From contig NC_089176.1 of assembly GCF_947507565.1 (NCBI RefSeq), positions 2,666,001 to 2,730,000 on the forward strand: a stretch of DNA of 64,000 nucleotides, read 5' to 3'. The notes under the pieces were generated by a model. It was not told where the DNA came from, ran no database searches, and worked only from the letters and a program-made list of their open reading frames with translations. The position numbers and the translations under genes were made by a program. Below are positions 60,960 to 64,000 of this stretch, one piece after another. The DNA comes from Oscarella lobularis (Eukaryota; Porifera; Homoscleromorpha; Homosclerophorida; Oscarellidae). The stretch's first letter is position 1. Each line of letters starts with the position of its first letter.

Positions 60960-61886
60960 TCTCCGGCCAAGCGAATTGTTCCTGTTTACGATCAAGCGGT
61001 AGTCGCTCTTAGTATTGGAGGAAGCTTTGTTGACCGGCTCGTGACAAAGAGCCTGCTGCTTAGTTATCTCGAGGATAACGTCTCTGCCGTCAAATCAGAA
61101 ACGAGAGGCCTGATGAAGCCGCTAGGCAGATCCTGAACATGCTAAGAAAGTCGTCAGATGAAACCATGATAGAGTTTTTGGACGTTCTGAAGCAATTTGA
61201 CGGTGGGCGTGACCTGTCGAAACTTTGAGTCTCCTTCGTTTTCCTGTTCTGATGAATTGGAGAGATTTGAGATAACTCAAAAGTTTGTTCAGCAGTTACT
61301 GGAGGCTCTGATCTACTTGCACTCAAGGGAAAAGACTTTGTTAGCTTTGAATCCTAATGACGTTATGGTATAAGCTCAAGTTCCTCAGATCAATTAAGTG
61401 ACTCATTAATTTAATGTTTCACAGGTAACAGAAGAAGGACATTTGAAAGTCTTGCCTATAGTGGAAGTTCCCAACTGGAATGAAATTCCATTGCACACCT
61501 CCGTCCCTTACCTAGCTCCGGAAGTTGTACGTCAATCTCTTGTAGATGCATCAGCAGACATGTTCAGCTTGGGAGTTATTGTCTGGGAAATGTGGAGTCT
61601 AAGGAGAGTATATTATGTCAAATTAATGTCTACTTTAGATTCAGAGGGCTTTGAGAGAATGGCTTGTCTTGGCCTTGGGGTACCTCCCGCCGATTTTAAA
61701 CTGCCTAAAGAACCAGATGAGATGGATTCACTAACTTCTACAACATCAGCAGATTTTGCCACTCCTCTTCTTCGAAATCCCAAGCTTTCTGTGCTAGAAA
61801 GTTTTGTTAAAAAGTGCTGTAGTCTATTGAGGAGAGATAGGCCTTGGCCTAAAGACGCTCTCGAAACTATTAGTAATTTTCCGTAA
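60960..61886 (+). CDS. CARD-like domain joined to a pseudokinase C-lobe
   Basis: A death-fold-like helical text lies at about 61010-61205 (GGSFVDRLVTKSLLLSYLED, then RPDEAARQILNMLRKS and MIEFLDVLKQF), typical of CARD, but the two halves are in different frames around 61091. A following exon (about 61228-61369) reads FVQQLLEALIYLHSREK, then LLALNPNDVM where an active kinase has HRDLKPxN. The next exon (61425-61886) has LKVLPIVEV in place of DFG, then VPYLAPEVV (APE motif), ADMFSLGVIVWEMWS, and ends RDRPWPKDALETISNFP. The kinase C-lobe is clear and lacks both HRD and DFG, so it is a pseudokinase; no N-lobe was found. RIPK-type proteins pair kinase and CARD in the opposite order. The start codon is not resolved; the locus may be partly decayed. 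Confidence 0.5.
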
Positions 61887-62139
61887 CAAGGGTATTTTGT
61901 AATTTATAAGTCTTTGTACGTGTAGGCAAAATCTGTTTCCCAAAAATTCAACCGGGTTGGCTTAGTTGAAATTGAGGAAAGGTAAGGTGGGAGAGAAGGG
62001 AAGTGAAGCGATTTTTGGTCTCGTCTAACGCGGTGGGTCATGACGAGATGATTCAGTGCTGATGTTTTTATCAATGTGTACAGTCAATACAGCAATTAAA
62101 AAAGCAGTACTCCGATCTGTAATTTTAAGCCCGCGCGTA
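61887..62139. other. Intergenic, nothing recognised
   Basis: 3' flank of the pseudokinase gene. No coding signal. Confidence 0.4.
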
Positions 62140-62345
62140 AACGGGTGTTGCTAAGTTATTATTGAACATTGCGGTGTTGATGTCAATGAGCAAAGCAATG
62201 TATTTAACAATTGAAAATAGAGAGGAAGCATTTGGATGCAGAGTGGCTGGACGACGCTCATGAGGGCTTGTCACGAAAGTCATCTTCCATTTGTACAACT
62301 GCTAGTTTCTAGAAAAATGTGATATCAATGTCAAAAATAAGGTTT
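62140..62345 (+). pseudogene. Ankyrin-repeat remnant
   Basis: Two degraded ankyrin repeats can be read in shifting frames: AKLLLNI with GVDVNEQSNV near 62150-62205, and GWTTLMRACHESHLPFVQLL then DINVKNK near 62250-62340. Frameshifts and stops separate them, so no protein is encoded. It may be a relic related to ankyrin/death-domain genes of the neighbourhood. Confidence 0.6.
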
Positions 62346-62721
62346 TGCAATTAATTAAATACTGTACAACGTACCGGTATTCCACCAATTCAAACATTTG
62401 TTATTGTATCTGGCAATCTTTCTAGGCTGTAGCAGCTTTATAAGGTACAGTAGTCAATAGTTTAGAGCACAAAGAGGATGTAAAAGAAAACCTCAGCACG
62501 TGATAGGTATAGTACTGTAGTATTTTTAATCTCAGACGACGTGCGCTAGGGAGGCGGGGTTAGCGGGCCAGCCAATAAGGAGCCGAGTGCGGATGTGTGG
62601 CGACACACATTCATTCGCAGTGGCGTGGTTTTTGCGCAGACGCAGAACTCGCGATCGAAGGCTCGGATCGAGTACGTTCCGGACAGCAGATCTATGACGG
62701 TTATTTCAAATTAAGCTGTCA
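62346..62721. other. Intergenic upstream of ZU5 gene
   Basis: AT-rich, then GC-rich close to the start codon at 62722, presumably promoter. No gene seen. Confidence 0.4.
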
Positions 62722-64000
62722 ATGTCGTCGTTGGGTAGCACAGGCGATTCCCCCGTATCTTCGCTGGCATCGTCGCTAGCGCCGTCGCTGGCATCGTCTC
62801 GCGAGTCCGTCGCATCTTTTGGTTCGCTCGAACGACACGTCGAAGAGGAGAAGTACTCAAAAAGTAAGCCGGAGAACCGAGCGCATAACAATGTAACGAT
62901 GTTAAGCCAAAGAATCTGCGTGCATATGCTCAAAGCTGCATTTGAGGCCATCTCTTATGGGCAGACTCTCCAAAAGAGGCGGGGGCCCCTTTAGAGGGTT
63001 ACGAACACGTGTCTAAGCTAGCAACGTGGGTGTGGTCAGGGGCGTGGAAGCAGAAATTCATGTAGCGTATAATGACGTACTCGATCCATGGATACCTCCC
63101 TCGCTCGTCCCGGATGCTCCGTTTAGAATCTGGGATGGTTCCGCCCCTTTCACGCCCATTTGCCCACGCATTATGCCAACCCTCTAACTCCCGTTACAAT
63201 AATAGCAAATGTACACTTCATGCTAATGTTTATTTTCCTTTAGTTTGCCAATCGATAGAAGAGCGGAAATACAAGAAGATTTTTTCTGCCGAGAAATCTT
63301 TCGATGAAAGTGGAGGAAGGATATTCGCTGACGCTGACGCTATCGTTTTATCCATTCTTCCGGGAGCCTTGAAGGCCAAAACGTCAATCGTTATTTCAAT
63401 CCTATCAAGTTGTGACGGTTCCGAGAAGTCAACCATCATCGAATTGAGACCACATCTCATGGCCTTCTCCCAATCGGCGCTTCTAAGAGTCTCTCACCAC
63501 GCATCGAAAGTGGCTATATGCTATGCCAAAGATGTCGGTCCCTATGAGTTCATCGGTCACGTTGCTGAGGACCATCCTCGGTGTGAAAGCGAGACGATGA
63601 ACATATCATTCAACAAATTCTACATCGACATGCAGATGATGTCGTTTTGCCGAATCTGCGTCACCGAGCATAGCAGTTCCTTCCCTGCCAGCCTTCTTTT
63701 CTTTTTGCCGAAGTCTATGTCTAGTGCAGTCGGAGTTACGACGTGTACGTAAATGAATTCCTAGTTACTGAGCCGAACCGCTGATTTCATGTGTTTAGCA
63801 CGGACTGAGTGTCAGGGCGAAGTCTATCTATCATGCTCCCATCCAGGCACTGTTGGCATCAACATTGTAAAACGCGAATGCACTTTCATTAAATTAAACG
63901 TGAACGTGTTATTTTTGCAGGACATCAACGAGAGAGGTTCAATGAAATTCAACAGAAGGGTTACTGTTAAAGTTTCCGAGTTCGACTCGGTGTGTGTTCG
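62722..64000 (+). CDS. ZU5-domain protein (3' end outside window)
   Basis: Exons 62722-62863, 63244-63744, 63799-63866, and 63921 to beyond the window; phases continuous. The N-terminus is Ser-rich (MSSLGSTGDSPVSSLASSLA). A ZU5 domain follows: FDESGGRIFADADAIVLSIL, PGALKAKTSIVISIL, then IELRPHLMAFSQSALLRVSH. The later part (MSFCRICVTEH, LLFFLPKS) resembles the UPA-type segment that follows ZU5 in PIDD, UNC5 and ankyrins. Such proteins commonly end with a death-fold domain, which would lie outside the window. The first intron (380 bp) is longer than usual here. Likely an intracellular adaptor; partner unknown. Confidence 0.75.

Overview
This is eukaryotic nuclear DNA, almost certainly from an animal. 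Genes are split by many very short introns (mostly 45-60 bp, GT-AG), intergenic gaps are small, and the gene set is metazoan: an MRP/ABCC transporter, a SANS (USH1G/ANKS4B-like) scaffold, an Ig-TIR receptor, POMGNT1, an ArfGAP with dual PH domains, a VWA7-like protein, SLC15-type transporters and a giant Sushi protein. Nfo-type endonuclease IV, absent from vertebrates, and the compact layout point to an early-branching animal. A sponge, perhaps a homoscleromorph, is my best guess; this is inference.

Layout. 0-1.5 kb: 3' part of a Crinkler-like kinase gene. 1.6-8.3 kb: a complete 21-exon ABCC gene (minus), with a truncated copy of its own first three exons just beyond its 3' end. 8.5-13.8 kb: three minus-strand genes (Ig-TIR receptor, SANS-like scaffold, pyroglutamyl peptidase). 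13.9-21.4 kb: three plus-strand genes for secreted or surface proteins (beta-helix protein, unknown single-pass protein, VWA7-like protein). 21.8-28.8 kb: a membrane-anchored JmjC oxygenase, then two convergent paralogous peptide transporters. 28.8-29.4 kb: a foldback element directly upstream of the second transporter. 30.8-46.7 kb: one giant plus-strand gene for a secreted protein with about 17 Sushi modules, an EGF module, cysteine-rich repeats and bacterial-adhesin/cadherin-like repeats, part of them internally duplicated. 46.8-51.3 kb: compact housekeeping block (mitochondrial L27, ADAP-type ArfGAP, endonuclease IV). 51.5-57.2 kb: a repeat-rich island with minisatellites, a G-rich tract, paired hairpins and a decayed or unknown repeated-exon gene. 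57.3-60.9 kb: intronless POMGNT1, a small unknown protein and a YeeZ-like epimerase interrupted by a frameshift. 60.9-64 kb: a CARD plus pseudokinase locus, an ankyrin-repeat remnant and the start of a ZU5-domain gene.

Themes. Several loci belong to families used in recognition or innate signalling (Ig-TIR, CARD/pseudokinase, ZU5, Sushi, Crinkler-like), interspersed with housekeeping genes. Two divergent gene pairs share intergenic promoters of about 100-225 bp. Exon boundaries were set by reading splice sites and checking that reading phase is continuous; for the complete models the summed exons are a multiple of three. All family assignments come from motif recognition by eye, not from searches.
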